Assembly: GCA_963796675.1 (NCBI GenBank) | Contig: CAWCMS010000008.1 | Coordinates: 124,001 to 188,000 of the forward strand | DNA: 64,000 bases | Reading direction: 5' to 3' | From: CAWCDJ01 sp963796675 | GTDB lineage: Bacteria > Acidobacteriota > Terriglobia > Bryobacterales > Bryobacteraceae | Part shown: piece by piece, positions 1-10,331 of the stretch | Layout of the letters: every line of letters begins with the position of its first letter | Position numbering within the stretch: the first letter of the stretch is position 1 | Position numbers and translations under genes: made by a program | The notes under the pieces: model-generated | What the model saw: the letters and a program-made list of their open reading frames with translations, nothing else | The model's database searches: none | What the model was told of the DNA's origin: nothing

Positions 1-2
1 AG

Positions 3-356
3 CGCGAAACGTCCTATAAAGCCGGAACGGAGTTCATGGGCGGCGGAGAAGAAGAATTGCCCATGGACGATGCGTGGGGTGCGATCCGCGCGTTGCAGGC
101 GGAGACCGGTGAGATCCGCTGGGAGTTCAAGCTGCATTCGCCACCATGGGCGGGCGTGATGTCGACGGCTGGCGGCCTCGTGTTTTCCGGTTCCGACGAA
201 GGCAACTTTTATGCTCTCGATGCACAAACAGGAAAACCACTGTGGGACTTTCAGACCGGCAGTGCGATTGCGGCAAACCCCATCAGCTTCACGGTGGACC
301 GACATCAATACATCGCGATAGCAGCCGATCGCGTCTTGTACGTCTTCGGCCTGTGA
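3..356 (+). CDS. PQQ-dependent dehydrogenase, C-terminal fragment
   Basis: The frame is open from the left edge of the window and ends at TGA 354-356, so only about the last 117 residues are present. They contain two PQQ/quinoprotein propeller blades: one around 'IRALQAETGEIRWEF' and one around 'FYALDAQTGKPLWDFQTG', followed by the usual 'GSAIAANPISF' and 'QYIAIAADRVLYVFGL' end of membrane-associated or periplasmic PQQ alcohol dehydrogenases. By family, such enzymes oxidise alcohols or sugars in the periplasm with pyrroloquinoline quinone. The N-terminal domain and any heme c domain lie outside the window, so substrate and start cannot be judged. It is separated from the next gene by about 170 bp. 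Confidence 0.85.
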   Translation, partial: RETSYKAGTEFMGGGEEELPMDDAWGAIRALQAETGEIRWEFKLHSPPWAGVMSTAGGLVFSGSDEGNFYALDAQTGKPLWDFQTGSAIAANPISFTVDRHQYIAIAADRVLYVFGL

Positions 357-525
357 GGGATCCAGTCGCGTTGGCTGCCGCGCAGGCACGACTGCGGGAT
401 CTTCCCGATCCCCAGGTGAGGATGGGCCGGCTGTGGTGGAAGAGGCCTCTCCTCCGCGGCAGCCTTTGCAAAAATAATGCAAACTCGACGGCCGAATCTT
501 CGTACTTACGGATAAGGAGATGCCA

Positions 526-3057
526 GTGAATCTCGCGTCCGATGTCCGCCTGGCCCTGCGTAGTCTGAGAAAAGCCCCGGTGTTCAGCGCCGTCGCCATA
601 TTGTCATTGGCGCTGGGGATTGGCGCGAACACGGCCATATTCACGCTGATCGATCAACTCATGCTGCGCCTGCTCCCGGTGAAGAATCCCTCCGAGTTGG
701 TTCTGCTGGACAGCAAGGGCAACCACTATGGGAATAACCGCGGCCCCAATTCGTTCTCCTACCCCATGTACAAGGATTTCGAGGCGCGCAACCAGGTCTT
801 CGGCGGAATTCTGGCCCGCGTGGCCTCGCCGGTCAGCATGAGCTTCCATGGCCAGACCGAACGGACCGCGGGCGAGCTGGTCTCGGGCTCCTACTTCAAC
901 CTGCTGGGGGTGCCGGCGGCCATTGGCCGTACCATCGCTCCCGATGACGACACCACGGTGCTGGGCCGTCCCGTGGTTGTCCTTAGCTACCGCTACTGGC
1001 AGAGCCGATTCGCTGGCGATCCGGCGGTGCTGAACAAAACCATGATCCTCAACGGCCACAACTTCACCGTGATCGGCGTCTCCGGACGAGGCTTCGACGG
1101 CATCGAGCCCGGCTCGGTCACCCAACTCTTCATGCCCATCAAGATGAAGGCCTGGATCACGCAGAACGCTCCAGGTATGGAGCAGATGACCGACCGGCGG
1201 GCCTCCTGGCTGCAGATTGTCGGCAGGCTGAAGCCGGGCATGACCCAGGCGCAGGCGAAGGCATCGATGCAGGTCCTGTTCCATCAGATCATCGTCCAGG
1301 AAGCGAAAGAACCGATGATCGCCAAAGCTTCCGAATACGATCGACAGAGCTTCCTGAAGTCCACCATCGATCTGCTCCCCGCCGCTACCGGCCGCTCCTT
1401 CCTGCGCTACCAGATGTCGCGCCCGCTGGAGGTGCTGATGGCCATCGTAGCGCTGGTGCTCCTGATCGCCTGCGGCAACGTCGCGAACCTGCTGCTGGTG
1501 CGCGCCGCAGGACGCCAGAAGGAAATCGCGGTGCGTCTGGCTCTGGGGGCAGCGCGCGTGCAGATCGTGCGTCAATTGTTGGTGGAAAGCCTCATCTTGT
1601 CACTGGCCGGCGGAATGGTCGGGGTGGGGCTGGCCTGGTCGGGCGCCAAAGTGTTGCTCGGATTCCTCCCGCATGGCAGCACGCCGCTCGGTCTCTCGGC
1701 CGCGCCCGACACCCGTATTCTGCTGTTCAATTTCGCCGTGGCGCTCATTACCGGTCTGCTGTTCGGGCTGGTCCCCGCACTCCAGGCCACCAGGCCCAAC
1801 ATCGGGCGCACGCTGAAGGAACAGGCCAGATCCGTGGCCGGCACCGGTCACGCGCGGCTGCGCAAGTCGCTCGTCGTGGCGCAGGTGACGCTCTCCCTGT
1901 TGCTGCTGATCGCTGCCGGATTGTTCATCCGGAGTCTTCGGAACCTGCGCGAATCGGGCGCCGGAATCCAGGCGAGCAACCTGATTTCGTTCACCGTCGA
2001 TCCTTCGCTGAATGGCTACAGTGGGGCGCGCTCGATGGCCTTCTTCCGTGAACTGAATCGCAACCTCGGCGCCACCGCGGGCGTGCAGTCGGCCGCTCTG
2101 GCGACCAACGCTGTTCTCGCCAACGAGGAGTGGGACAGCACGGTGAACGTGGAAGGCTATACATCGAAACCCGGAGAAGATATGAACCCCAACTTCAACT
2201 GCGTGAGCCCCGGGTACTTCGCCACTCTCGGTGTACCGTTGGTTGAGGGCCGTGATTTCAGCGAACGCGACACCGGTACCGTCATGCACAAGGGCATTCC
2301 GTTCCCGGTTCCTAACGTGATCATCATCAACCAGAAGATGGCGAAATACTATTTCGGTGATCGCAGCGCCATCGGGCGTCATATTGGATTTGGGAACGAG
2401 CCTGGTGCGATGGCGGACATGGAGATCATCGGCGTGGTGAGGGATTTCAAATACCTCGGGGTGCGTGATCGGATCACTCGTCAGGCGCTGGTACCTTACC
2501 TCGCCCTTCCGTTCGCGATGAATATGACTTCGTATGTGCGCACATCCATGCCGTCCGAGCAGGCCTTCAGCCTGATTCGTCGCGCGGTCGCGAACCTCGA
2601 CCCCACTCTGCCCGTGTATAACATCCGCACGCTCGAAGACACCATCGACGCATCTCTACTGAACGAGCGGCTGGTAGCCGGTCTCTCCGCTTTGTTTGGC
2701 GGGCTCGCTACGCTCCTGGCGGTAATCGGGCTTTACGGCGTGATGGCCTACACGGTCGAGCAGAGGACTCACGAGATCGGAATTCGCGTGGCTCTGGGCG
2801 CACAGCGCGGCAACGTGGTCTGGCTGGTGATGCATGAAGTGATGGTGATGGTCGGCATCGGTTTCGGTATCGGTCTGCCGGCGGCGTGGTTCGCGTCGAA
2901 ACTGGTGGCGAGTCTGTTATACGGCATTCAGCCCGGCGATCCCCTGTCGATTGCAGCCGCCATAGCCGCTCTGGGCAGCGTCGCGCTGGTAGCCGGTTAC
3001 GTTCCGGCGGTCCGTGCTTCACGCCTGGATCCCTTGCGGGCGTTGCGATATGAGTGA
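526..3057 (+). CDS. ADOP-type FtsX/MacB-like permease (no prefix domain)
   Basis: About 843 residues with the duplicated MacB layout. An N-terminal membrane helix ('AILSLALGIGANTAIFTLI') is followed by a periplasmic MacB_PCD region and an FtsX core with three helices near the middle ('LVLLIACGNVANLLLVRAAG'). A second periplasmic domain and a second FtsX core end in '...PAVRASRLDPLRALRYE'. This is the acidobacterial duplicated orphan permease family. Its substrate is unknown, and no ATP-binding partner is encoded nearby. I prefer GTG 526 to ATG 520: the AAGGAG at 514-519 sits 6 nt from GTG 526 but touches ATG 520. It has no N-terminal prefix domain and no PadR neighbour. It converges on a second ADOP gene 69 bp away. 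Confidence 0.9.
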   Translation: MNLASDVRLALRSLRKAPVFSAVAILSLALGIGANTAIFTLIDQLMLRLLPVKNPSELVLLDSKGNHYGNNRGPNSFSYPMYKDFEARNQVFGGILARVASPVSMSFHGQTERTAGELVSGSYFNLLGVPAAIGRTIAPDDDTTVLGRPVVVLSYRYWQSRFAGDPAVLNKTMILNGHNFTVIGVSGRGFDGIEPGSVTQLFMPIKMKAWITQNAPGMEQMTDRRASWLQIVGRLKPGMTQAQAKASMQVLFHQIIVQEAKEPMIAKASEYDRQSFLKSTIDLLPAATGRSFLRYQMSRPLEVLMAIVALVLLIACGNVANLLLVRAAGRQKEIAVRLALGAARVQIVRQLLVESLILSLAGGMVGVGLAWSGAKVLLGFLPHGSTPLGLSAAPDTRILLFNFAVALITGLLFGLVPALQATRPNIGRTLKEQARSVAGTGHARLRKSLVVAQVTLSLLLLIAAGLFIRSLRNLRESGAGIQASNLISFTVDPSLNGYSGARSMAFFRELNRNLGATAGVQSAALATNAVLANEEWDSTVNVEGYTSKPGEDMNPNFNCVSPGYFATLGVPLVEGRDFSERDTGTVMHKGIPFPVPNVIIINQKMAKYYFGDRSAIGRHIGFGNEPGAMADMEIIGVVRDFKYLGVRDRITRQALVPYLALPFAMNMTSYVRTSMPSEQAFSLIRRAVANLDPTLPVYNIRTLEDTIDASLLNERLVAGLSALFGGLATLLAVIGLYGVMAYTVEQRTHEIGIRVALGAQRGNVVWLVMHEVMVMVGIGFGIGLPAAWFASKLVASLLYGIQPGDPLSIAAAIAALGSVALVAGYVPAVRASRLDPLRALRYE

Positions 3058-3058
3058 G

Positions 3059-3090
3059 CGATCACCGCGAGCGCGATTTCGATGTGATCG
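3059..3090. repeat. Inverted repeat between convergent permease genes
   Basis: CGATCAC (3059-3065) and GTGATCG (3084-3090) form a perfect 7-bp inverted repeat with an 18-nt GC-rich spacer. It overlaps the last bases after the upstream stop and lies in the short gap between two convergent genes, so it could be a bidirectional terminator stem. There is no U-run on either side, so this is only suggestive. Confidence 0.3.
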
Positions 3091-3126
3091 GGTTCCTGCG
3101 CTTAACTGGTCCCCTCCAGCCGAGCC

Positions 3127-5535
3127 TCACAGCCGCAGAGCAGTGACGGGATCCAGCCGCGTGGCCCGCCGCGCCGGCACATAGCTGGCGGCAAGCGCCA
3201 CGGCGAGGAACAGCAGCGCAGCTCCCGCAAACGTCCACGGATCGGTCGCGCGCACGCCGTACAGCATCGTCGCGATCATTCGCGTCGCGAACGCGGCAGC
3301 GGCGGCTCCGGCGGCGATTCCCGCCGTGCTGAGCCAGAGGCTCTGCCGCAACACCATCACGAGAATGTCGCGCCGGGTCGCGCCAATCGCCTGCCGGATC
3401 GCGAATTCGGACGTCCTTTGCGTAACGGCGTAGGCCATCAACCCGTACACGCCGATCACCCCCAGGATCAGCGCCAACGCGGCGAAGCTGCCCACGAGGT
3501 ACAGCAAGTCGCGCCGCTGCCCCAGCGATTGTGCCACGTAGTCCTGCATGGTTTGAACCCCCGTCGCGGGCATGTCGCGGTCCATCTCGAACACCTGCCG
3601 CCGTGCGGCGTTCGCCACGCTGTTCGGTTCACCCGCCGTACGGATGGCAAGCGCGACGTTCGGCCACGTGAACTGCGGATAGGACGTGTAGAAGACGGTC
3701 CCCATATCGGAGTCGAGCGCGCGCTCTTTGACATCGCCGGCCACTCCAACCACCTCCGCCACGATTTGCCGCCTGGCATACGTAACGTGTTTCCCGATCG
3801 GATCCTCGTTCGGCCAGTACTTGCGCGCCAGGGATTGACTGACGATGCAACGTGGCGGAGCGGCCTGATCGTCGCTCCACTCGAACGCCCGTCCGCGCAG
3901 TATCGGAACGCCGGTGGCCTTGAAGTAATCGGGTGTGATGGGGTTCCACTCCGCGATCGGGCGCTGCCCGTATGGAATCACCTGCTGCCCTTCTGCCAGG
4001 ATGGGCACGAACAGGCCTGCCGACATGGGCAGCCCGGTGGAGGCCGATACTGCCTGGATCCCCGGAACGCTCGCGAGCCGCTCCATCAGCCCGCGCATGA
4101 ACTGCGTGCGGGCGAGATCCCCGTGATACCGGCTGTCCGGCAGGGTCAAGTGCATGGTCAGGGCATGATTCGGATCGAAGCCCGGATTCACTTCTCGCAA
4201 TCGAAGCAAGCTTTCCAGCAGCAGCGCCGCGCCGATCAGCAGCACCATGGAGAGCGCGATCTGTGCCGCTACCAGAAAGCTTCGCGTCCGGTGCCTGCGC
4301 CCACCGGGAGTCGAACGCGAGCCACCCTCGCGCAGCGCCGAATTCAGATCGGGCCGCGAAGCCTGCAATGCCGGCAGTAGCCCGAAGACCGTTGCCGTCG
4401 CGATCGCGATGCCCATCGTGAATGCCAAAACGGCGGCATCGATCCGGATCGGCCGCACCACGGCGCCATCGAATCCCGGCGCGGCCACAAGGATTGGTAC
4501 GAGCCATTGTGCCAGCGCAATCCCGCCGATCGCCCCCGCCGCCGAAAGCATCAGGCTCTCCGCCATCAATTGCCGGACAATGGCGCCGCGGCTTGCTCCC
4601 AGGGCGGCGCGCAGCGCGATCTCTTTCGCCCTGCTGCTGGCCCGTGCCACCATCAGTCCCGCGACATTCGCCGACGCGATCAACAAGACCAGTGCTACCG
4701 CCCCCATCAATATCAGGAGGATCCGCCGGATGTCGCTGACGAAATTCTCCTGGAGCCACAACACATTGATCCGCGCGCGCGGGTCGGCATCGGGATTGCC
4801 AGGGTGTTCCTGGATGTATTGCTTGAACAGGGCCGTGGCTTCCGTTGCCGCCGTAGATAGCGTCGTTTGTGGCCGCAATCGCGCCACAAGCAACAGATAT
4901 CCTCCACCGTTCTGGACCGAGGAGGCGGGAAGCCCTGTATAACTGAGGAGCCGCGTTACCCATATATCGATACCGGGAAATGGAAACCCGTACTCGGGAG
5001 GCATCACGCCGATGACCATGTGGGGTTCCCCCGCGACCGTAATCGATTTCCCTACCAGGAGTGGATCCGACCGGAACCGTTTCTCCCAGAGCCGGTGACT
5101 GATGATCGCCACAGGGGCTGCCCCGGCCTTCCCCTCGTTGCCGTCAAACGTGCGACCGCGCATGGGCTGGGAACCCAGGACGGAGAAGAAGTTGGGGGAG
5201 ACGCGGGCGCCTTGTAGCTCCTCCGGTTCCCCGGCACCCGTCAGCGCCATCCGTTCCCCGGCGTACGCGGCCACGCCGGCGAACGATCGGTTGCGGTCGC
5301 GCAGGATCTCATATGACGCGTTCGATAGTGGACCGTTGCCTAGCCCGCGGTCCGGGCTCGCCATAGCCGCGAATACCAACCGGTCAGGATGTTCCACCGG
5401 TAGCGCGCGGACGAGCAGCTCGTTCACGACGCTGAAGATGGCGGTGTTTGCCCCGATTCCGAGCGCAAGCGTCGCCACCGCGATGGCCGTAAATCCCGGC
5501 GAGTTCAGGAGCGTCCTGATGGTGTGCCGAAACAT
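3127..5535 (-). CDS. ADOP-type FtsX/MacB-like permease (no prefix domain)
   Basis: 802 residues with the same duplicated MacB/FtsX architecture as the facing gene. The first helix is in 'AVATLALGIGANTAIF', then come a MacB_PCD periplasmic domain, a central FtsX triplet ('LVLLIASANVAGLMVARAS'), a second periplasmic domain and a terminal FtsX core ending 'PARRATRLDPVTALRL'. It lacks the N-terminal prefix domain. It lies 19 nt downstream of, and on the same strand as, the exported BNR protein gene, so the two are probably co-transcribed. Function is inferred only at family level (mechanotransmission-type permease in the cytoplasmic membrane). No ATPase is visible in the window. Confidence 0.9.
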   Translation of the reverse strand: MFRHTIRTLLNSPGFTAIAVATLALGIGANTAIFSVVNELLVRALPVEHPDRLVFAAMASPDRGLGNGPLSNASYEILRDRNRSFAGVAAYAGERMALTGAGEPEELQGARVSPNFFSVLGSQPMRGRTFDGNEGKAGAAPVAIISHRLWEKRFRSDPLLVGKSITVAGEPHMVIGVMPPEYGFPFPGIDIWVTRLLSYTGLPASSVQNGGGYLLLVARLRPQTTLSTAATEATALFKQYIQEHPGNPDADPRARINVLWLQENFVSDIRRILLILMGAVALVLLIASANVAGLMVARASSRAKEIALRAALGASRGAIVRQLMAESLMLSAAGAIGGIALAQWLVPILVAAPGFDGAVVRPIRIDAAVLAFTMGIAIATATVFGLLPALQASRPDLNSALREGGSRSTPGGRRHRTRSFLVAAQIALSMVLLIGAALLLESLLRLREVNPGFDPNHALTMHLTLPDSRYHGDLARTQFMRGLMERLASVPGIQAVSASTGLPMSAGLFVPILAEGQQVIPYGQRPIAEWNPITPDYFKATGVPILRGRAFEWSDDQAAPPRCIVSQSLARKYWPNEDPIGKHVTYARRQIVAEVVGVAGDVKERALDSDMGTVFYTSYPQFTWPNVALAIRTAGEPNSVANAARRQVFEMDRDMPATGVQTMQDYVAQSLGQRRDLLYLVGSFAALALILGVIGVYGLMAYAVTQRTSEFAIRQAIGATRRDILVMVLRQSLWLSTAGIAAGAAAAAFATRMIATMLYGVRATDPWTFAGAALLFLAVALAASYVPARRATRLDPVTALRL

Positions 5536-5554
5536 GGATCGGGCGGAAAAACCG

Positions 5555-8500
5555 CTATTGATCCGGATCGTCGGAATCCGCGCCGCCGCCGAAGCGCCCG
5601 GCCGCGCGCGGCGGCGGCAGCGGAGCGCCCGTCGTCTGCAGCGGCTTGAGGCCGCTGTTGGCGATCTCGCGATTGTACGCCGGGACGTCCCGCTCCATCA
5701 GGCTCTTGTATTCCGCCTGTACGGCCGCCAACTGCCTTTCGAGATCGAATACCAGGCCGGTCCCCGTTTCCGTGGGCCCCCAGTCGCCCGTGCCGGCCAC
5801 GTCACCCGCGCCCGTCCCGATCTCGCCGTTCAGCCAGATGAAGTTCTGGTAGAGCTTGTAGGCGGTCTGGAAGTATTTGTCGTCGCTCAGCGCGTCGGCG
5901 CGCGTGATCATCTTGTATTCCACGTCCTGCAGCCTGACGTCGATCGCGGCCATCGCTGTGAGCAGCGCATCCTTGCCCGCCACCGTCTTCCGCTGATCCT
6001 CCAGTTGCCGGCGCATCCACTCGATCTGGTTGGTCATGTCGGAGACGGTGTTGATGTCGTCGCGCACTTTGAGCTGCAGGCGCACGGCGGACTGCAGGTC
6101 CGCATCCGACCCATGGCTATCCGGCATCCGCAGGATCTCGAGCGGCTGCGTGAAGCTCTGGCCGTTCACCGTCATCGTCACCGTGTAGGCACCCGGCGCG
6201 GCGATCGGCCCCACTTCGGCCTCCGCCAGGCCCCAATGCGTAATCGCGCGGGTATCGGAGTGCTCGAAGCGCGGCTCTTCCCAGATGTGCGGATTCTCGG
6301 GCGGCGTGGTTCGCAGCGCCACCGGCCGCGGAGCTTCATAGCGCATATCCCAGGTCAAGCGGTTGAGCCCCACATGCGCGCCGTTAACCGAGAGCGTCTT
6401 TACCAGACCGCCCTTGGCATCCGAGAATCTCGAACTGAATTGCGCCCCGAGCCGGCTCCTTCAGCCAGTAGTGCAGGAGCGCCCGCGGACTCTGCACCAC
6501 ACGGTACGCCGGACGCGGCGCGACCAGCTTCGCCACCGCGGTATCCGCCGGCGTCTCCATCACGCCCTGCTCGAGCGGCGTCAGATCTTCCATGATGTAG
6601 AAGCCGCGGCCATAGGTGGAAAGCACCAGGTCGTGGGCCTGCTTCTGCACCACCACCCAGGAGACCGGCGCGTGCGGCAGTCCGGACTGCAGCGGCTTCC
6701 ACGTGCCGCCATCATTCATCGTGTAGTACAAAGCGTTGCCGGTGCCGACGAAGAGCATGCCCTTGCGGTTGGGATTCTCGGCCAGAACCCGCGCGTACGC
6801 GAGCGGCCCTTTCGGCAGGCCGTCGCTGATCCGGGTCCAGGTCTTTCCGAAGTCGGTAGTCTTGAAAATGTAGGGGTCGCGGTCGTCCATCAGGTGGTAA
6901 TCCACGCAGATGTAGGCCGTTCCCGGGTCGAAGTGCGAGGGCTCGATCTTCGAGATGACGCCCCAATCCTTCATGCCCTTGACGTTCGCCGAGACATCCA
7001 CCCAGTTCTTGCCCGCGTCACGTGTGTACCAGATCTTGCCATCGTTCGTGCCCGCCCAGATCAGCCCCTTTTGCGCTTCCGACGGCGCGATCGCGAAGAC
7101 GACTTCGCCGTAGAACTGCCCGAGGTTGTCGCCCACTATGCCACCCGATGAAACGATGCGGCTGGGATCTTTGTGCGAAAGGTCCGGACTGAGCTCGCTC
7201 CAACTCACGCCGCCGTTGCTGGTGCGAAGGATCATCTGGCAGCCGTAATACACGGTGTTGTGGTCGAAGGGGTCGAGCGCCAGCGGCGCCGTCCAGTGGC
7301 AGCGGTACTTCGCTTTGTCCGGCTCCGAATCGAGCGTATGGAGCCAGGGGCTGACCGAGCGCGCCATCTTGGTCTTCGCGTCGTAGCGTGTGACCTCGTT
7401 GCCGTAGCACGATGCCCACACGATATCCGTATTGGTGACGTCCGGCAGCGTGAAGCCCGATTCGCATCCACCGAGGCGGTGCTCCCACTCGCCGCCGCCG
7501 CCGCGGCCGAAGCCCCCGCGGCCTCCGAGGCCCGGCACGTTCGGCCCGAACTCCACTACGTTATTCGGCCCGCGCATCGTGCCGTCATCCTGCATGTTGC
7601 CGTAGATCTTGTAGGGAACGTCGTGATCCACCGCCACGTGGTACATCTGCCCGATCGGCAGCGTCACCCGCATGGCCGATGCGGGATTGCGCCCGTGATC
7701 GGCAGTAATGTACATGCCGCCGTCGTGGGTCACGATGATCCGCTGACCGTCCGGATCGATCCAGATATCGTGCGTGTCTCCGCCCCACGGGACGGCGCGG
7801 AACGATTTCGCACCATCGGTCGAAAGCCAGAAGCTGCTATCGGCCACCAGCACTTCGTCCGGATTCACCGGGTTCACGGCGATCCGGATGTAGTAGCCGG
7901 CGCGCCCGATCAGCTCGCGCTGCCAGTTGACCACCGACCAGTTTTCGCCGCCATCATTCGAGCGCCACACCGACCCCTGGTCGGCCGTTTGAATCAGCGC
8001 GTAAATCCGCTTCGAATCCTTGGGCGCGATCGCCACGTCGATTTTGCCCACCGGCGATTTCGGCATCCCGTGGGCTTCCACGCGCTTCCACGTGGCGCCT
8101 CCGTCATGGGTCAGGAAAACGCCGCTGCCCGCTCCGCCGCTGAACATCGCCCAGGTGTGCATCACCACCTCCCAGGTGCCCGCCACCAGCGTGTTCGGAT
8201 CGTGCGCGTCCATCGCAAGGCCCGAGCAGCCGGTGTCCGAATTCACGAAGAGGACCCGCTGCCAGTTCCGGCCGCCGTCGGTAGTCTTGAAGACTCCGCG
8301 CTCTTCCTGCGGCCCGGTGAGCCGGCCCTCGGCGCAGGCGTAGACAATGTCGGGATTCGTCGGGTGGATCAGAATGCGGCCGATGCGCCCGGTCTCGTCC
8401 AACCCCATGTGGGACCAGGTGCGCCCGGCGTCGGTCGATTTGTAGACGCCGTTGCCCATCATGTCGCTGTCGCGAATGGCCCAGGCCTCGCCGGTGCCCG

Positions 8501-8831
8501 CCCAGACGATCTGATGGTTGGAATCGGATACCGCGAGAGAGCCGATCGCCTGCACCGGCTCTTTATCGAAGATGGGGACAAAGGTGTGCCCGCTATCGGT
8601 CGATTTCCAGACGCCGCCCGACGCAGCACCCGCGTAATAAGTGGTGGGATCGCCCGGTACGCCCGCGGCCGAGGCTATGCGGTTGCCTACCGCGGGACCC
8701 ATGAATCGGAATTGGAGTGGTTCAGCGGGAGGACCGCCACCGCGCCTTTGCGCGAGAACCGGAGACGCGATGAGTGCAATGCAAGCCGCAAACGGAATTA
8801 GACTTCCGCACCGGCGGTCGACGATGGACAT
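5555..8831 (-). pseudogene. Exported BNR-repeat/sortilin-type propeller protein, frameshifted
   Basis: Two adjoining frames make one protein of about 1090 residues. The first part (8831-6384) starts with a signal peptide ending 'SPVLA' and then carries many BNR/VPS10-like blades ('STDSGHTFVPIF', 'STDAGRTWSHMG', 'TTDGGRNWQRVL', 'SNDGGENWSVV'). It runs into a false C-terminus at 6384. The second part (down to 5555) continues with 'GLNRLTWDMRYEAP' and a C-terminal alpha-helical region. Removing one G from the GG opposite plus positions 6421-6422 rejoins the frames as 'FEILDAKGGLVKTLSVNGA', which fits the family. Such proteins are often annotated 'glycosyl hydrolase', but no catalytic function is proven. 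A real pseudogene and a sequence error are both possible. The next gene (permease) follows by 19 nt. Confidence 0.85.
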
Positions 8832-8908
8832 GCCTGTTCTTTCCCCCCTGCTGGGATTGTTTCTGAAGTGTAAACGAGGGGAGCAGGCCAGTCAATCCGA
8901 CGATCGGT

Positions 8909-9151
8909 CTAGCTCTTCGCTTCGTCCTTCTTGGAATTCCGATATTTCCGAAATGCCTTATAGCCGAGGAGGAAGGTCGCCGCGCCGACCAGCGCTCCAG
9001 CGCCGATCACCACACCGGCGGTCAACGCCGTGGCCGCACCCTGGGCCGCCAGTTCGAGCACTCCGACGGTAGCGCCGCCCGCGCCGCCGACTCCCGCGCC
9101 AACGCCCGCAACTGCCGCCGCTTCAGCCTTTTCCTTATCGAACTGACTCAT
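8909..9151 (-). CDS. Small Gly/Ala-rich membrane protein
   Basis: 80 residues if started at ATG 9151, which is 6 nt after GGAGG (9162-9158). The more upstream ATG at 9157 directly abuts that Shine-Dalgarno sequence and is less likely. The sequence has a charged N-terminus, a long glycine/alanine-rich hydrophobic stretch ('VGAGVGGAGGATVGVLEL' then 'TAGVVIGAGALVGAATFLL'), and a basic tail ending 'RKYRNSKKDEAKS'. Two membrane helices with glycine-zipper spacing are plausible. I do not recognise a family. It resembles glycine-zipper or bacteriocin-like small membrane proteins, but there is no processing motif to support that. It stands alone between the BNR protein and a divergent hypothetical gene. 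Confidence 0.65.
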   Translation of the reverse strand: MSQFDKEKAEAAAVAGVGAGVGGAGGATVGVLELAAQGAATALTAGVVIGAGALVGAATFLLGYKAFRKYRNSKKDEAKS

Positions 9152-9334
9152 GCCCATCCTCCGTTTTTGTATGAATTGAATAAGAAAACCCGCATATTAA
9201 AATGGCCCACTACCTTCTATTCTACTGCCCTGCTCGAAACGCCGCTGCCGAACGCTCCGTCCAGGCCGCCCGCATACTCGCGGGCGCGCCGTCACTTCAA
9301 CGCAAGTAGAGAGGCGTGATAGCATCAGGCCAGA

Positions 9335-9730
9335 ATGGCATTAGGCGAATTCACCAAACAGATTGCGCAGCAGGCGATCCTCAGCGCCACCTCCAAAGAC
9401 CCGGCGCCGGCGGCCGCCGCGGCGCAAGCCGAGAACCTCACGGCCGTCTTTCTCGGTCAGGTCAACGCCATGCAGAAGGCACTCAAGGAAGACGAGGAAC
9501 TCGCCGTCTGGTATCAAAACGGCCCCGACCGTTTGCGCGTCATGGAGATCTTCGCGCCCTCGCGCAGCATGGCCGTCCTTACCGGGCTCGATGCCGACCG
9601 CGCCCTGACCCGCGTCATCGCCGCCGCGGACTCGCTGCAACTGGTCTGCAAAGTGGTGAAGGTGCAGCCCGGAGCCAAGCCCGCGCGCGTCGCGCTGGTC
9701 ACTCCGAAGCCGAAAGATTCCAACTCCTGA
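9335..9730 (+). CDS. Hypothetical protein, 131 residues
   Basis: A soluble-looking protein with no signal peptide or membrane helix. It has an Ala-rich stretch near residues 23-33, then 'VFLGQVNAMQKALKEDEEL', 'RLRVMEIFAPSRSMAVLTG' and a basic, Pro-rich tail. Family not recognised. Codon use matches its neighbours. Its last 32 bp overlap the end of the convergent histidine phosphatase gene. Confidence 0.65.
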   Translation: MALGEFTKQIAQQAILSATSKDPAPAAAAAQAENLTAVFLGQVNAMQKALKEDEELAVWYQNGPDRLRVMEIFAPSRSMAVLTGLDADRALTRVIAAADSLQLVCKVVKVQPGAKPARVALVTPKPKDSNS

Positions 9731-10289
9731 TCACGCGCGTTTCCCGCTCGTAGCCGAGGCTGCTGATCGACGCCGTCCCCAGCGCGAACAACCGCGCCGC
9801 CCCCGGATCGAGCCCCAGCCAGACCGCCGTCAGGATGCGCAGCAGGTGGCCGTGCGAAAACAGCACCACATCGCCCGGCGCGTCTTCCACTCGGGAAATC
9901 ACCGCTCGAGCCCGGTCCGCCACCTGGCCGATCGTCTCGCCGTGCGGCACGCCGTCGGTCCACAGGTTCCAGTCCGGTCTGTGGCGACGGATCTCCGCCG
10001 TCGTGTGGCCTTCGTAGTCGCCATAGTCCCACTCGCGCAGCTCCGCGTCGATTTGCGCGAGAGGACCGAACCCTGCCAGCCGGCACGTCTCGAGTGCGCG
10101 CTGGAGCGGGCTCGTCAGCACCATCGCGAAGCGCCGCCCCGCGAGGCGAAGGCCCACCTCTTCCGCGACTCGGCGGCCGTTTTCGGTCAAAGGAATGTCG
10201 GTGCGTCCAGTGTGTGCGCCCGAAAGGCTCCACTCGGTTTCGCCGTGACGGATCAGCCAGATTTCACCGGGCATCGGCAACGCAAGCAT
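9699..10289 (-). CDS. Histidine phosphatase family protein
   Basis: 196 residues. The phosphohistidine motif 'LIRHGETEW' (R14, H15, G16, E17, T18), the 'TSPLQRALETCRLAG' block and the second histidine in 'LFSHGHLLRILTA' show the phosphoglycerate-mutase-like histidine phosphatase fold. Family members remove phosphate from small molecules or sugar phosphates, and the substrate is not predictable here. ATG 10289 is preceded by GGAGG at a 7-nt distance, which supports this start over the internal ATG at 10274. It overlaps the facing gene by 32 bp and is divergent from the GH20 gene with a 42-bp gap. Confidence 0.88.
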   Translation of the reverse strand: MLALPMPGEIWLIRHGETEWSLSGAHTGRTDIPLTENGRRVAEEVGLRLAGRRFAMVLTSPLQRALETCRLAGFGPLAQIDAELREWDYGDYEGHTTAEIRRHRPDWNLWTDGVPHGETIGQVADRARAVISRVEDAPGDVVLFSHGHLLRILTAVWLGLDPGAARLFALGTASISSLGYERETRVIRSWNLSASE

Positions 10290-10331
10290 AACACGGCCTC
10301 CGCGTTTGATTCCCGATTACACTGAAGGAAA

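Noticed and set aside
526..5535. Recent inverted duplication of the two convergent ADOP genes
   Set aside because: Both have the same architecture, but their protein sequences differ widely, so the arrangement is not a recent duplication.
7173..8801. Long plus-strand frame opposite the BNR protein gene
   Set aside because: A mirror frame of GC-rich coding DNA: His/Arg-rich, with no motif. The same holds for frames at 5102-6595, 3418-4380, 29435-30727 and 32771-33523.
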